The position numbers and the translations under genes are program-made. From the NCBI GenBank assembly GCA_017798145.1, contig CP059069.1:977226-1041225 (forward strand): 64,000 nucleotides of DNA, in the 5' to 3' direction. The DNA is from Akkermansiaceae bacterium (GTDB lineage Bacteria; Verrucomicrobiota; Verrucomicrobiia; Verrucomicrobiales; Akkermansiaceae). Under the pieces are notes generated by a model. That model searched no databases and had not been told where the DNA came from. It worked only from the letters and a program-made list of their open reading frames with translations. Of this stretch, positions 1 through 8,947 are shown piece by piece. Every line of letters starts with the position of its first letter. Positions within the stretch are counted from its first letter, which is position 1.

Positions 1-155
1 CCGAGGCGCGAGGCGTACGCGGAAGAACCGCCCTTGAACGCCGCCGCATACTCCGAGTCCGGCACCATGTGCTCCGGCCCAACGGGCTTGCAGGATGAGG
101 CCAGGAACAACAGCAAGGCGCCGCTGAAATATTGGATGGTTGTCGTTTTCAACAT
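1..155 (-). CDS. Efflux outer-membrane lipoprotein, N-terminal part (cut by window edge)
   Basis: About 51 codons are visible, read leftwards from an ATG at 155-153. The N-terminus is a lipoprotein signal with a hydrophobic stretch ending LFLASSC, so the mature protein would start at a lipidated Cys. The next residues, KPVGPEHMVPDSEY, follow the C-x-VGP-x-x-x-x-P pattern that opens NodT/OprM-type outer-membrane factors of RND efflux pumps. The start lies 21 nt after the stop of the TetR gene, in the same direction, so the two are probably one operon with pump genes beyond the window. Identification rests on the N-terminus alone; another lipoprotein is possible. Confidence 0.55.
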   Translation of the reverse strand, partial: MLKTTTIQYFSGALLLFLASSCKPVGPEHMVPDSEYAAAFKGGSSAYASRL

Positions 156-176
156 ATCTCGGTGGATGGAAAAATC

Positions 177-767
177 TTAGACGCGGGTAAGCCGGGAGCG
201 GATGTGGGCAAGGGCGGTGACCATCGGCTCGCTGGACTTCATGATCGTGGCGCGTTGCACCGCTCCCGCCCAGAGATCACGCACGAGCTTGGCCTCCGCC
301 ACGGGATCCGTGCCTGAGGAAAGCTCGCCAAGCTCCCGCGCCTGCCGGAATGCCGTGCTGAGTATCTCCAGCCATTTCTCCATCCCGCGGGCGAGCACCT
401 CGCGCATCGGCTCGCTCAGGTCGGCCACCTCAAAGGCGAGCTTGAGAACCAGACAGGGACACTTGTGACCTTTTTCCTCAAACTCCACAATACCATCCCC
501 CAGCATCCCGAGGATGCGCGCGACCGGGCTGGGATTCACATCCGACTCCAGCAGCAATGCGGATTTCTCCCCCGTCCCCTTGGCGATGTAGTGCCTGAGC
601 ATCTCCACCCCAAAGTCCTCCTTGGATTTGAACCAATGGTAAAACGAGCCTTTCGGGACACCGACAGCACCGAGGATCTCATTCAACCCGGATGCATGGA
701 AACCCCGAGTCCACATGATGCCCTCGGCGGCATCCAGCATGCGTTCCTTGGTATCCGGTGCGCTCAC
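177..767 (-). CDS. TetR/AcrR-family transcriptional regulator (NemR-like)
   Basis: A 196-residue protein with a GTG start. Residues 5-55 form the TetR helix-turn-helix, ending in the typical GVPKGSFYHWFKSKED. The ligand domain carries two closely spaced cysteines (C103, C105, in HKCPCLVLKLAFEVADLS). This is close to where NemR, which senses electrophiles and hypochlorite, has its sensing cysteine, so a thiol-reactive signal is a reasonable guess. The gene lies upstream of and co-directional with the efflux lipoprotein at 1-155. A near-palindrome sits just upstream of the start, which suggests autoregulation and control of the pump operon. Specificity is inferred. Confidence 0.85.
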   Translation of the reverse strand: MSAPDTKERMLDAAEGIMWTRGFHASGLNEILGAVGVPKGSFYHWFKSKEDFGVEMLRHYIAKGTGEKSALLLESDVNPSPVARILGMLGDGIVEFEEKGHKCPCLVLKLAFEVADLSEPMREVLARGMEKWLEILSTAFRQARELGELSSGTDPVAEAKLVRDLWAGAVQRATIMKSSEPMVTALAHIRSRLTRV

Positions 768-778
768 GGCGTAGGAAT

Positions 779-796
779 AGACCAGTCGGCTAGTAA
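779..796. promoter_or_regulatory. Candidate TetR operator
   Basis: The sequence ACCAGTCG-GCTAGT at 781-794 is an imperfect inverted repeat; 10 of 14 positions match its reverse complement and the mismatches are transitions. It lies 14-27 nt before the GTG of the TetR gene, where an autoregulatory operator would sit. Inference only. Confidence 0.4.
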
Positions 797-866
797 CGCA
801 AGGGATGATTTTCCAGGATCTCCTGATTCACGCCGCCAAGGGAAGACCCTGACAGATGTTGCTGCC

Positions 867-1358
867 CTAGGCAGCGAGCTGCGACCGCCTCCTCGTCAAG
901 GCCCGCACGGCGATGCCCATCCCCCCGGCCACAAAGAGCAAGGGGAACCAGATCGAATAGCCGGGTGCCTTCGAGTCCGGCTTGAGGATGGTGAAATCGG
1001 GATTGTCCGGATTCACATAAACCCTGGTCTTCGCACCGGCGGGGAGATCTTTCACCATCGACTCGATCCTGTCGCGCACCTTATAGCTCGCATTGCCCCT
1101 GAAGTCATACCTATCGCCGCTCTTCGCCTCACCGTTCCACTCGTATCCGTAGAGGATTTTCAAACGATATCCTTTCGGCGAAAATTCATCGTGACGCCAT
1201 TCCTCCACCTCGGACGAAAGCACCAGCCCATCCACCTGCGGCCAGCCCCGCTGCTCCACGGCACGCGCGTAGCTTTTCCACATCAGCACCGTGAAAAGCC
1301 CGCCCAGCGCTGCGGTGCACAAGCCGAGGAAGATCAGGAAAACCGTGGGCGCTCTCAT
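867..1358 (-). CDS. DUF3592 family membrane protein
   Basis: A 163-residue protein started at the ATG at 1358, which places a transmembrane helix (residues 5-25) at the N-terminus; upstream in-frame codons look non-coding. A second helix lies at about 137-155. Between them is a soluble domain with the DUF3592 features W-P-x-VDG-x-x, a Y-x-Y-x-WNG-E strand pair, and a V-Y-V-N-P-x-x-P motif. The function of the family is unknown. It is transcribed divergently from comM. Confidence 0.75.
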   Translation of the reverse strand: MRAPTVFLIFLGLCTAALGGLFTVLMWKSYARAVEQRGWPQVDGLVLSSEVEEWRHDEFSPKGYRLKILYGYEWNGEAKSGDRYDFRGNASYKVRDRIESMVKDLPAGAKTRVYVNPDNPDFTILKPDSKAPGYSIWFPLLFVAGGMGIAVRALTRRRSQLAA

Positions 1359-1544
1359 CTGCGGGCAAGACAATAGGCGGCGCTGGGAAATTGCAAGCGG
1401 GGCGAACGCACCGACACCGCCCGTTACCTGATTGCCATGCGCGGAATCCCGATAAGAAATCTGCAAATCCCGATTCCGGGAAAGCCGTCATGGAAATTTG
1501 CTCTTGTCACAAGCACTTGCGCCCATGAATATTCCCCTGTTCAG

Positions 1545-3080
1545 ATGATTACAAAAATGTATTCCGCCGCCCTCCGTGGTGTCGATGCGCTTGAGGTCGA
1601 GGTGGAAGTCAACGCCCGCAATTCCGAGAGCCCAGGCGTCATCATCGTCGGCCTGCCGGATGCCGCCGTGCGGGAAAGCTCCCAGCGCGTCACCTCCGCC
1701 ATCACCGCCTCCGCTCTGGAACTCGATCTCGGCGTCAAGACCGTGAACCTCGCCCCCGCCGACCTGAAAAAGGAAGGCCCATCCTTCGACCTGCCCATCG
1801 CCCTGGCCATGGTCGGCGCGAGCGGAACGAAGATCCTCGAAACCGACGCGTTCTGCGTCGTCGGCGAGCTGGGTCTCGATGGAGCGGTTCGCCCTGTGAA
1901 AGGCGTGCTTTCCATCGCCCTGGAAGCGAGGAAACGCGGACGCAAAAGCCTCATCGTCCCGGAGGCGAACGCAGCCGAGGCGGCGGTGATCGAAGGCATC
2001 GATGTCATACCCGTCCGCAGCCTGCGGCAGGCATGGGATTTCATCAGCGGCGAAAAACGCATCCTTCCCTTCAACCTCGACCGCCGCGCGTTTTTCGAAA
2101 GCCACCGCAGCTACCTCGTCGATTTCAACGAGGTCAAAGGCCAGCACCACGTCAAACGCGCCCTCGAGGTCGCTGCCGCCGGGGGCCACAACCTTCTCAT
2201 GGTCGGCCCGCCCGGCACGGGGAAGTCGATGCTCGCGAAACGCCTGCCCACGATCATGCCTGACATGACCGAGGAGGACGCAATCGAGACCACCAAGATC
2301 CACTCCATCGCCGGCACGCTGGATACGAAGAAAGGCTTCCTCACCACCCGCCCCTTCCGCGCCCCGCACCATACCATCTCCGACGCCGGTCTGTTAGGCG
2401 GCGGCACGAACCCCGGCCCCGGCGAGGTCTCTCTGGCTCATCACGGCGTCCTTTTCCTCGACGAGCTCCCCGAGTTCCGCCGGCAGACGCTGGAGGTCTT
2501 GCGGCAGCCGCTGGAAGACGGTCACGTGACGATCAGTCGCGCCGCCGGTTCCCTGACTTTCCCCGCCCGCTTCATGCTCGTCGCGGCGATGAACCCCTGC
2601 CCCTGCGGTTTTTACGGCGACTCAAAGCGCCAGTGCCGCTGCTCCGTCCGCCAGATCGAGAACTACCGCCAGAAGATCAGCGGGCCATTGCTCGACCGCA
2701 TCGACATCCACGTCGAGGTGCCGCTCGTCGATTTCCGCGAACTCACCTCGGACGCCGTCACCGGCGAGTCCTCGGCCGTGATCCGCGAGCGCGTCGCCGC
2801 CGCACGCGGAATCCAAGTGGAGCGTTTCAAGTCCGCAAAGCTCACCACCAACGCCGCGATGGGCGCGAAGCAAGTCCGCGAGTGCTGCAAACTCGACGCC
2901 GAGGGCAGGGGATACCTCGAGCACGCCATGGAGCAGATGAACTTCTCCGCCCGCGCCCACGACCGCATCCTCAAGGTCGCCCGAACCCTCGCCGATCTCG
3001 CTGGGAAGCAAAACATCACAGGGAACGAAATCCTGGAGGCTATCCAGTTCCGCTCGCTCGACCGTCAGTTGTTTGAGTGA
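1545..3080 (+). CDS. comM: ComM/YifB family AAA+ ATPase (Mg-chelatase-like)
   Basis: An intact 511-residue member of the YifB/ComM family; ComM is a hexameric branch-migration helicase used during natural transformation. The N-terminal Lon-like domain starts [20 protein letters not shown], and the ATG at 1545 matches family N-termini. Walker A is [15 protein letters not shown], followed by the [13 protein letters not shown] loop and Walker [10 protein letters not shown]. The cysteine cluster [18 protein letters not shown] and the C-terminal Mg_chelatase_C region, ending SLDRQLFE, are complete. This copy is probably functional. Its 3' end is the source or homologue of five fragments found downstream on the same strand. 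Confidence 0.95.
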   Translation: MITKMYSAALRGVDALEVEVEVNARNSESPGVIIVGLPDAAVRESSQRVTSAITASALELDLGVKTVNLAPADLKKEGPSFDLPIALAMVGASGTKILETDAFCVVGELGLDGAVRPVKGVLSIALEARKRGRKSLIVPEANAAEAAVIEGIDVIPVRSLRQAWDFISGEKRILPFNLDRRAFFESHRSYLVDFNEVKGQHHVKRALEVAAAGGHNLLMVGPPGTGKSMLAKRLPTIMPDMTEEDAIETTKIHSIAGTLDTKKGFLTTRPFRAPHHTISDAGLLGGGTNPGPGEVSLAHHGVLFLDELPEFRRQTLEVLRQPLEDGHVTISRAAGSLTFPARFMLVAAMNPCPCGFYGDSKRQCRCSVRQIENYRQKISGPLLDRIDIHVEVPLVDFRELTSDAVTGESSAVIRERVAAARGIQVERFKSAKLTTNAAMGAKQVRECCKLDAEGRGYLEHAMEQMNFSARAHDRILKVARTLADLAGKQNITGNEILEAIQFRSLDRQLFE

Positions 3081-3099
3081 ATCCAACACACCGAATATC

Positions 3100-3936
3100 A
3101 TGTCTCAAATCTCACTCTTCGAGGAAAAGCAAGTCCGCCGCGCCTGGAATGCGGAGCAGGAGAAATGGCTGTTCGCCATTGTCGATGTCGTAGCCATTCT
3201 GAGCAACAGCTCCAACCCACAAACCTACTGGCGCGTTATGAAAAAGCGCCTCTTGGATGAGGGAAATGAAACCGTTACAGATTGTAACGGTTTGAAAATG
3301 ACCGCCGCCGACGGCAAACAGCGCATGACCGATGTCGCCGATACCGAACAGCTTCTGCGCCTCATCCAGTCCATCCCATCCCCCAAAGCCGAACCCTTCA
3401 AGCGCTGGCTCGCCAAAGTCGGATACGAGCGCCTTGAGGAAATCGAGAACCCTGAACTCGCCGCCAAGCGCACACGCGAAATCTACGAATTAAAGGGTTA
3501 CTCGGAAGAATGGATCGAAAAACGCCTGCGCGGCATCGCCGTCCGCGACGAACTCACCGACGAATGGAAAAAGCGCGGCGTCAAACAAGGCAAGGAATTC
3601 GCCATCCTCACGGCCGAAATCAGCAAAGCCACCTTCGGCATGACCCCATCCGAGTACAAAGAGTTCAAGGCGCTTTCCAACCCCAAGGAAAACCTCCGCG
3701 ACCACATGACCGACCTCGAACTCATCTTCACCATGCTCGGCGAGGCATCCACCACCGAGATCGCCAAGAAACGCAATGCCCTTGGATTCCCGGAAAACAA
3801 AAAGGCTGCGGAAGACGGCGGTTCCGTCGCCGGCAAAGCCCGCAAAGACCTCGAAAAGCAAAGCGGCAAGCGCATTTCCACACGAGAGAACTTCAAGGAA
3901 CCACCCGAATCCCGAAATCGAATCCCCAAAAGCTGA
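3100..3936 (+). CDS. BRO-family / prophage antirepressor-like protein
   Basis: A 278-residue protein of the Bro-N (COG3617) type. The ATG at 3100 is chosen over a TTG overlapping comM; it begins MSQISLFEEKQVRRAW. The Bro-N-like domain at about 8-105 contains WLFAIVDVVAIL and LLRLIQSIPSPKAE. The C-terminal part has the typical LRDHMTDLELIFTMLGE and ARKDLEKQSGK segments. BRO proteins bind DNA and often occur in phages and mobile elements. The gene lies 20 nt after the comM stop and is followed by the first comM fragment. A relic of its start codon region also follows the second fragment, so comM 3' end plus bro seems to be one duplicated unit. Confidence 0.75.
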   Translation: MSQISLFEEKQVRRAWNAEQEKWLFAIVDVVAILSNSSNPQTYWRVMKKRLLDEGNETVTDCNGLKMTAADGKQRMTDVADTEQLLRLIQSIPSPKAEPFKRWLAKVGYERLEEIENPELAAKRTREIYELKGYSEEWIEKRLRGIAVRDELTDEWKKRGVKQGKEFAILTAEISKATFGMTPSEYKEFKALSNPKENLRDHMTDLELIFTMLGEASTTEIAKKRNALGFPENKKAAEDGGSVAGKARKDLEKQSGKRISTRENFKEPPESRNRIPKS

Positions 3937-3942
3937 AATAGC

Positions 3943-4041
3943 CCGCATCCTTCAGACCTCGAGGGAAAGCAGGACATCACCGGCAACGAGATCCTCGAGG
4001 CTATCCAATTCCGCTCCCTCGACCGGCGGCTGTTCGAGTGA
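3943..4041 (+). pseudogene. comM 3'-end fragment A
   Basis: This matches the last ~120 nt of comM with an internal gap: CGCATCCT, then a missing stretch, then the segment encoding [25 protein letters not shown] and a TGA at 4039-4041. Many differences from the intact gene are synonymous (for example CTCGACCGG for CTCGACCGT), so it descends from a diverged comM rather than a recent copy. It has no start codon or ATPase motifs. Confidence 0.85.
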
Positions 4042-4190
4042 TTTCACCTGTTCCAGAGACCTCGCCAGATCCCGCTTGAATGTTGAGATTAGCGATTCGC
4101 TTCATTTTTCATAAAGTCTTTCAATCCGATCGGCCGCAATTGCGTGGCTGACCCGGACAAAAGGCCGAAGCTTTTGCAAAACGCTGCGTG

Positions 4191-4970
4191 TTATCTGCGA
4201 CGGCGCACAAACATGAAGCCGAAAGCCAAGCCGAGAAGTGTCGCTGACGAGGTCTCGGGAATAACGTTGCCGTCGCTTAGCGAAAAGCTGGTGATTGTGC
4301 CGGGACACTGCTCCCCCGAGAGGGCAAAGCCGACCGAGTTGATGGAGGCCTGGCTAACAACATCCTCGGTGCCCTTGATGACCGTGTAGGAGGAAGCCGT
4401 CGCATCCTTGGCATACCATGTGGCTGTCCATGTGGTAGCCGTGGTATCCAGGACAATGCGCATGTCGATCGTTCCGGTCACGCTGATCGTGTTATCTTCA
4501 ACGTGATTGACACTGGTTCCATCTTGCCAGGCTGCACCACCGCCACCTTCACTCATCAACATCCAGACCCGCCCCAGTGGCGTACTGCCGGTAACGAAAC
4601 GAGCTTGGAAATTGGTGGCGGTGCTTTGGCCGCTCGCAAAACCCATGGCGAGCCAGCCGGTCGTGGAGGTGACATCCATCCGCGAGTCGAGTGTGTAAAC
4701 CTTACCTGAGCTTGGCGTGTAGAGCAGGGTCGCACTGGCTCCCGCTGTGCCGCTCGCTGCCAGGAACGAACCATCGGCATTAAAGTTCGATGCAGAAACC
4801 CAAGCGGCTGCACCGGTGGTGGTGTCGGGTGACTCGCCGTTCAAGCCGTCTGCTCCGGTGTCGGGGTTACCCGTGAAATCGTCCTGAAAAATCACGGCGG
4901 CTTGCAGGGAGGAACAAGCCATTAGGATTCCCAGGGATAAGAAAGGGGCGATGGTATGGTCGGATTTCAT
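4191..4970 (-). CDS. Secreted PEP-CTERM-type protein with beta-sandwich domain
   Basis: A 259-residue protein started at the ATG at 4970, giving a clean signal peptide MKSDHTIAPFLSLGILMACS ending near SLQA-A. The body (VIFQDDFTGNP onward) has the alternating-strand composition of a LamG/concanavalin-like sandwich. The C-terminus is IPETSSATLLGLAF plus RRRR: a PEP-CTERM-like signal with PET in place of PEP, a hydrophobic helix and a basic end, used for exosortase-dependent sorting. It is divergent from the GntR/LacI regulator at 5109, which may control it. The substrate is unknown. Confidence 0.7.
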   Translation of the reverse strand: MKSDHTIAPFLSLGILMACSSLQAAVIFQDDFTGNPDTGADGLNGESPDTTTGAAAWVSASNFNADGSFLAASGTAGASATLLYTPSSGKVYTLDSRMDVTSTTGWLAMGFASGQSTATNFQARFVTGSTPLGRVWMLMSEGGGGAAWQDGTSVNHVEDNTISVTGTIDMRIVLDTTATTWTATWYAKDATASSYTVIKGTEDVVSQASINSVGFALSGEQCPGTITSFSLSDGNVIPETSSATLLGLAFGFMFVRRRR

Positions 4971-5108
4971 GATGTTGATTGGTTTTTGATTTCTCGGAGG
5001 GGTCGCCTGGTGACATCGGGCGATTACTGCCAAACTAGTTCCTCCGTAAAATGATCCACAAGGGGATTTCCCTTGCCTAGCTGTTGGTTTTTCCGACAGG
5101 TTTTGGCC

Positions 5109-6176
5109 ATGTCCGAATGCAATTTCACCTCGCGTGCCGATCAGGTTGTTGAGCGGCTGCGCGAGGGCATGCTGGACGGCAGCTGGCGTGGCAGCCTGCC
5201 GGGACGGAGCCGGCTGGCGGGACGATTCGGGGTCAGTCACTCGACCGTCGAGGAGGCGATGCGGCGCCTGGCCAAGGAAGGCTGGTTGGTTTCCGATGGC
5301 CCCGGGCGGCGGCGGCGCATCGTCCTACCCAGTGGCGCGGCAAGGGCACGCACCTTGAGGATCAGGATCCTGCTCTACGAGCGAAAGGACATCGGCGCGC
5401 GCGAGGAGCTCGAAGTGCTGGCTGAACTTGACCGGGCCGGCTTCGCTGTCGGCTTCGCCCAGAAATCACTCCACGACCTAGGGATGGATCCGGGGCGGGT
5501 CGCCCGTTTTGTCGCGAAAACCCAAGCCGATGCGTGGATCGTCTGTGCGGGGAGCAGCGAGGTGCTGGAGTGGTTCAGCCGGCAACCCGTGCCGGCCTTC
5601 GCGCTGTTCGGAGTGAAGTCCGGGTTGCCGATCGCCGGAAGCAGCGCTTGGAGAGACCCTACTGTGGTGGTGCGGCGTCTGGTCGAACTGGGTCATCGCC
5701 GCATCGTTATGCTGACGCGGGAAGAACGCCTGGTTCCGAAGCCCGCGCTTTATGAACAGGGCTTTCTTGACGCCCTGGAAGCCCATGGCATCGTCACCGG
5801 TCCCTACCATCTGCCCTGCTGGGGCAGCACCCCTGAGGAACTGCATCGCTACCTCGACCCGCTCTTCAAGCACACGCCACCAACCGCTTTCATGATCAGC
5901 GAGCCACCACTATTCATTGCGGTTCGCGATCACCTCGCGCAGCGGGGCATCATCGCACCGCGCGATGTGTCCTTGGTCTGCGAGGAAGCGGACGCCGCCC
6001 TGTCGTGGTGCGATCCGGAGGTCGCTTGTTTTGAGTGGGACTTCGCGCCGATCCGGCGGCGGATCCTGCGCTGGGCCAAGCTCGTGGCGCAGGGCAAGGA
6101 CGACCGTCGCCAGACCTTTTCCATAGCGCGGTTCATCGAGGGCGGCACGATCGGACCGGTGCCAGCGGGCAGATGA
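5109..6176 (+). CDS. GntR-type HTH / LacI-type effector domain transcriptional regulator
   Basis: A 355-residue regulator; the ATG at 5109 is used because upstream in-frame codons lack coding character. Residues 5-75 form a winged-helix GntR domain (LREGMLDGSWRG-LPGRSRLAGRFGVS). The remainder is a periplasmic-binding-protein-like domain with the LacI-family segment LVELGHRRIVMLTREER and a conserved FLDALEAHGI helix. Regulators of this arrangement control sugar catabolism in PVC bacteria and Bacteroidetes. It is divergent from the PEP-CTERM gene, separated by 138 nt that probably hold both promoters. The ligand is not deducible. Confidence 0.8.
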   Translation: MSECNFTSRADQVVERLREGMLDGSWRGSLPGRSRLAGRFGVSHSTVEEAMRRLAKEGWLVSDGPGRRRRIVLPSGAARARTLRIRILLYERKDIGAREELEVLAELDRAGFAVGFAQKSLHDLGMDPGRVARFVAKTQADAWIVCAGSSEVLEWFSRQPVPAFALFGVKSGLPIAGSSAWRDPTVVVRRLVELGHRRIVMLTREERLVPKPALYEQGFLDALEAHGIVTGPYHLPCWGSTPEELHRYLDPLFKHTPPTAFMISEPPLFIAVRDHLAQRGIIAPRDVSLVCEEADAALSWCDPEVACFEWDFAPIRRRILRWAKLVAQGKDDRRQTFSIARFIEGGTIGPVPAGR

Positions 6177-6308
6177 CCTATTGTGATCGCTTCCGCCAAC
6201 CTGACAAACGGGGGACGGGTGAAATTACGCCCAAGAATCCTTTCGACTCTCCGGCTTTCAGGATTGCCCCGGCGTTCGACTTTTTCTTCGACGTTTCTCC
6301 TGCAAACA

Positions 6309-6401
6309 AACTCCTGCCCTTGTGGTTTCTGCAGGTGTCCAAAGGGATGGTTTCACGGCTCCGTCCGGCAGATCGAGAACCACCGCCAGCTGTTCGATTG
6401 G
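6309..6401 (+). pseudogene. comM 3'-end fragment B
   Basis: The sequence encodes CPCGF...GSVRQIENHRQ, matching the comM cysteine cluster and RQIENYRQ segment, then jumps straight to the last codons (CAGCTGTTCGATTGG for QLFE-stop). The join is at the shared CGCCAG/CGTCAG, so the deletion probably ran between short repeats. The stop codon is lost. Homology continues past the comM end into the bro gene start (see 6429-6461). Confidence 0.85.
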
Positions 6402-6428
6402 AATGAAAACCGGCACCCACGACAGGGC

Positions 6429-6461
6429 ATGTCACAAATCTTCCTGTTTGTGAAAATGAGA
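6429..6461 (+). pseudogene. Relic of the bro gene start
   Basis: The reading MSQIFLFVKM compares with MSQISLFEEK at the start of the BRO-family gene at 3100, and the nucleotides agree at most positions (ATGTCxCAAATCT..CT.TT). It lies 27 nt after comM fragment B, comparable to the 19-nt spacing of the intact pair, so the duplicated unit spans the comM-bro junction. Similarity is lost after about 11 codons. Confidence 0.6.
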
Positions 6462-6513
6462 GAGAAGAAAGACAGTCCCTCTGGTCACCGTTCAAGAACC
6501 AGCGCTTCGGATC

Positions 6514-8862
6514 ATGAAAACCATACCCACCAAGCATCTCCTCTCCAGCCGCCTGCTTCTGGCTGCCATCTCCAGCCTGCTCCTGACCGGCGCCCACGCC
6601 AGGACATGGACCAGTTCCGACGGAGCCAAGACCTTCGAGGGCGAACTCAAGTCCTACGACCCCAGGATCGGATTGGTCACGGTGGCCTTGTCCAACGGCA
6701 CGAGCATGCATTTCGAGCAGGACAAGCTGGCCGCTGCGGATATCGCCTACCTCAAGGAATACCTTGAGGAAAAACGCACCATAGGGGTGCCGACATCGGT
6801 GCCCACCCCGGCGGGCGCATCGGATCCCAAGGATCTCCCGGATGTCTGGCCTCCCGCGGACGAGAGTCCCTATAAGGGCAAGAGACTAAAGTCCGGCTTT
6901 GCGTCCGATTTGAAATCACTCAAGGAGGAAATCTCCCGCGCGCTGCCCAAGGTCGGCGACAGTGCGGTGGCGGATCTTGAAAATGCGGCGAAAGTGCTCG
7001 CCGAAGCATCGGCCACGGCGGATGCCGCGCAAAAGGGTCTCGGCCAGATCGCAGCCGCGAAAGGCTTGATCGACCACGCGAATGGCAAGTGGATCGGCGG
7101 CGCGAAGAAGGATATCGCAGCGGCTCAGGCGAACCTGAAGAATGCCAAAACCGCGGCGGAAAAGAAAGCCGCCGAAAACCAACTCGAGGCCGCCGAGAAA
7201 AACCTCGCCGCGGGCGAGGCCGCCCTCAAGGAGCGCACGGCTCTCTATGAAAAAGCCAAGGCCGACGAGCCATCCCTCAAGAAAGCCCACGAAAAGGCCC
7301 AAGCCGAACTGGCCAAGGCCAAGGCCGACGAGACCGCCGCCGCCAAAAGCCTCATGGGATCGATGGGTTCCTTCCTCGACAACGACACGCTCGACGGGAA
7401 ACTCGCCAAGGCCTTCGTTCTCACCGCAGCCACCCCGGATGGGCTCGCCGATTTCGCCGAGCAAAGCGCCGACAACGCCGAGGCGGTCGGGCAGCTGCTG
7501 GCCGACGAGGCCTTGATGAAGGAGATGATGGAGGCCGGTGGCGCCCGCTTCGGAAAGTTCGGCGAGGCGATGAAAATTTTCACCGTCATCCGGAAGGTCA
7601 GCCCGCAGGCGAAGGACGGGGTTTTGCGCCGCCTCGCGCTGGCCACCAGCCTTGAGCACGCCAACCCGGTCACCCAGAAAAACAGCCCCAACGTGAAGGA
7701 CCAATCCTCCCACATCCACCCGGTGAAGCGTTATCTGCATTTCGAAAAAGCCTTCCTGGGCGGCGAACTGGATCCCGCTTTCAAAAGTCTCACCACATGG
7801 GAGATGCGCTTTGTCGCCAACGCCGAGGACCCCGACGAAATCCTCGCATGGGGGCGTGAAATGCTCCGCACCTACCGCCCGGACCACATATACGGCGCGG
7901 ACTACGGCTGGCGCTATGTTTCCAGCGTGAAGAGCGAGGTGCCCTACGGTTCGCAGAACGTGCAGTATGACGACCCCCAGAATCACCATATGCAGAACAT
8001 CATCCGCAACGGCGGGGTCTGCGGACGCCGCGCGTTCTTCGGGCGTTTCATCCTGCGTTCCTTCGGGATCCCGACATGGGGAGTGACGCAGAAAGCCCAC
8101 GCCGCCCTCAGCCACTGGACGCCGAAAGGCTGGGTGGTCAATCTCGGCGCCGGTTTCCCCCACAGTTGGTGGGACAAGGACGATGTGCCTCTCAGCGGAT
8201 CCGAGTTCCAGCTGGAGACCCAGGCGCGCGCCCACAAGGAGGACTATATGAAAATCGTGCGCGCGGAAATGGTCAGCCGCATTCTCGGCGAGCCGGCCTA
8301 CAGCGAACGCCGCAAGGTCGATGGCGGGTTCTGGAGCCGTGTCGCGCTTTACCAGTCCCGCACCCTCGCCGCAAACGCCGCCGACCTCGGCGCGCTCGGT
8401 GAGGAGCTCGCCGAAGCCAACGAGAAGGAGCAGAAAATCCAATCGGAGGCGGCCGCCAAGGCAGATCGTGAAATCCGCGAGGAAGGCGGCATCGTCACCA
8501 TCCCGTCCGTCGCCCACGAAACGACATCCGGAAAATCGGCCTCGATGCGCTCGTTCTCCGGCGGCATGCAGATCCACGCCTTCGGTGGTTTCAAAACCGA
8601 GTACAAGGTCAAAGCACCTAGATCAGGGAATTACCTGCTGACAGCGAAGGTCGCCACCGCCCAGACCGGCCAGAAATTCCTCTTCGCCGTGAATGACGAA
8701 AGTCCTGTGGAACAACCCGTGCCCTACACCATAGGCCTCTGGCAAACCACAGAGCCGATCCCGGTCACCCTGAAAAGCGGATCGAACACCCTCCAGTTCG
8801 AAATCGCCCAGGGCAGCCGCGGCGTCACGATCAAGGAATTCATCCTCACCCCGGCGGAGTGA
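6514..8862 (+). CDS. Secreted SHD1-domain protein with transglutaminase-like core
   Basis: A 782-residue protein. The signal peptide (residues 1-29, ending AHA-R) is followed by an SHD1 domain (RTWTSSDGAKTFEGELKSYD), common in PVC-group exported proteins. Residues ~140-285 form a long Ala/Lys/Glu-rich coiled coil. The central part resembles a transglutaminase/protease fold: NGGVCGRRAFF with C503, then His at 529 and 534 in KAHAALSHW, followed by WVVNLGAGF. The C-terminal ~100 residues look like a carbohydrate-binding beta-sandwich (KAPRSGNYLLTAKVA). The role is unknown; protein processing or cross-linking at the cell surface is possible. It sits between comM fragments B and C. Confidence 0.65.
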   Translation: MKTIPTKHLLSSRLLLAAISSLLLTGAHARTWTSSDGAKTFEGELKSYDPRIGLVTVALSNGTSMHFEQDKLAAADIAYLKEYLEEKRTIGVPTSVPTPAGASDPKDLPDVWPPADESPYKGKRLKSGFASDLKSLKEEISRALPKVGDSAVADLENAAKVLAEASATADAAQKGLGQIAAAKGLIDHANGKWIGGAKKDIAAAQANLKNAKTAAEKKAAENQLEAAEKNLAAGEAALKERTALYEKAKADEPSLKKAHEKAQAELAKAKADETAAAKSLMGSMGSFLDNDTLDGKLAKAFVLTAATPDGLADFAEQSADNAEAVGQLLADEALMKEMMEAGGARFGKFGEAMKIFTVIRKVSPQAKDGVLRRLALATSLEHANPVTQKNSPNVKDQSSHIHPVKRYLHFEKAFLGGELDPAFKSLTTWEMRFVANAEDPDEILAWGREMLRTYRPDHIYGADYGWRYVSSVKSEVPYGSQNVQYDDPQNHHMQNIIRNGGVCGRRAFFGRFILRSFGIPTWGVTQKAHAALSHWTPKGWVVNLGAGFPHSWWDKDDVPLSGSEFQLETQARAHKEDYMKIVRAEMVSRILGEPAYSERRKVDGGFWSRVALYQSRTLAANAADLGALGEELAEANEKEQKIQSEAAAKADREIREEGGIVTIPSVAHETTSGKSASMRSFSGGMQIHAFGGFKTEYKVKAPRSGNYLLTAKVATAQTGQKFLFAVNDESPVEQPVPYTIGLWQTTEPIPVTLKSGSNTLQFEIAQGSRGVTIKEFILTPAE

Positions 8863-8947
8863 ACAAGACCATCTCCTATCTCGTGGAATCCTCTCAATCG
8901 GCAACAGGCGGGAACTTGTAGTTTGAAGGGCGTGAGGAGCGCCGATC

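Noticed and set aside
1545-3080. Reading comM as a subunit of magnesium chelatase for (bacterio)chlorophyll
   Set aside because: The N-terminal Lon-like domain and overall layout are YifB/ComM; no other chlorophyll-synthesis gene is present.
6916-8577. A long minus-strand frame opposite the transglutaminase-like gene
   Set aside because: The plus-strand frame has a signal peptide and recognizable domains; the minus frame is a GC-skew shadow. The same applies to 19993-21552 and 48983-50209.
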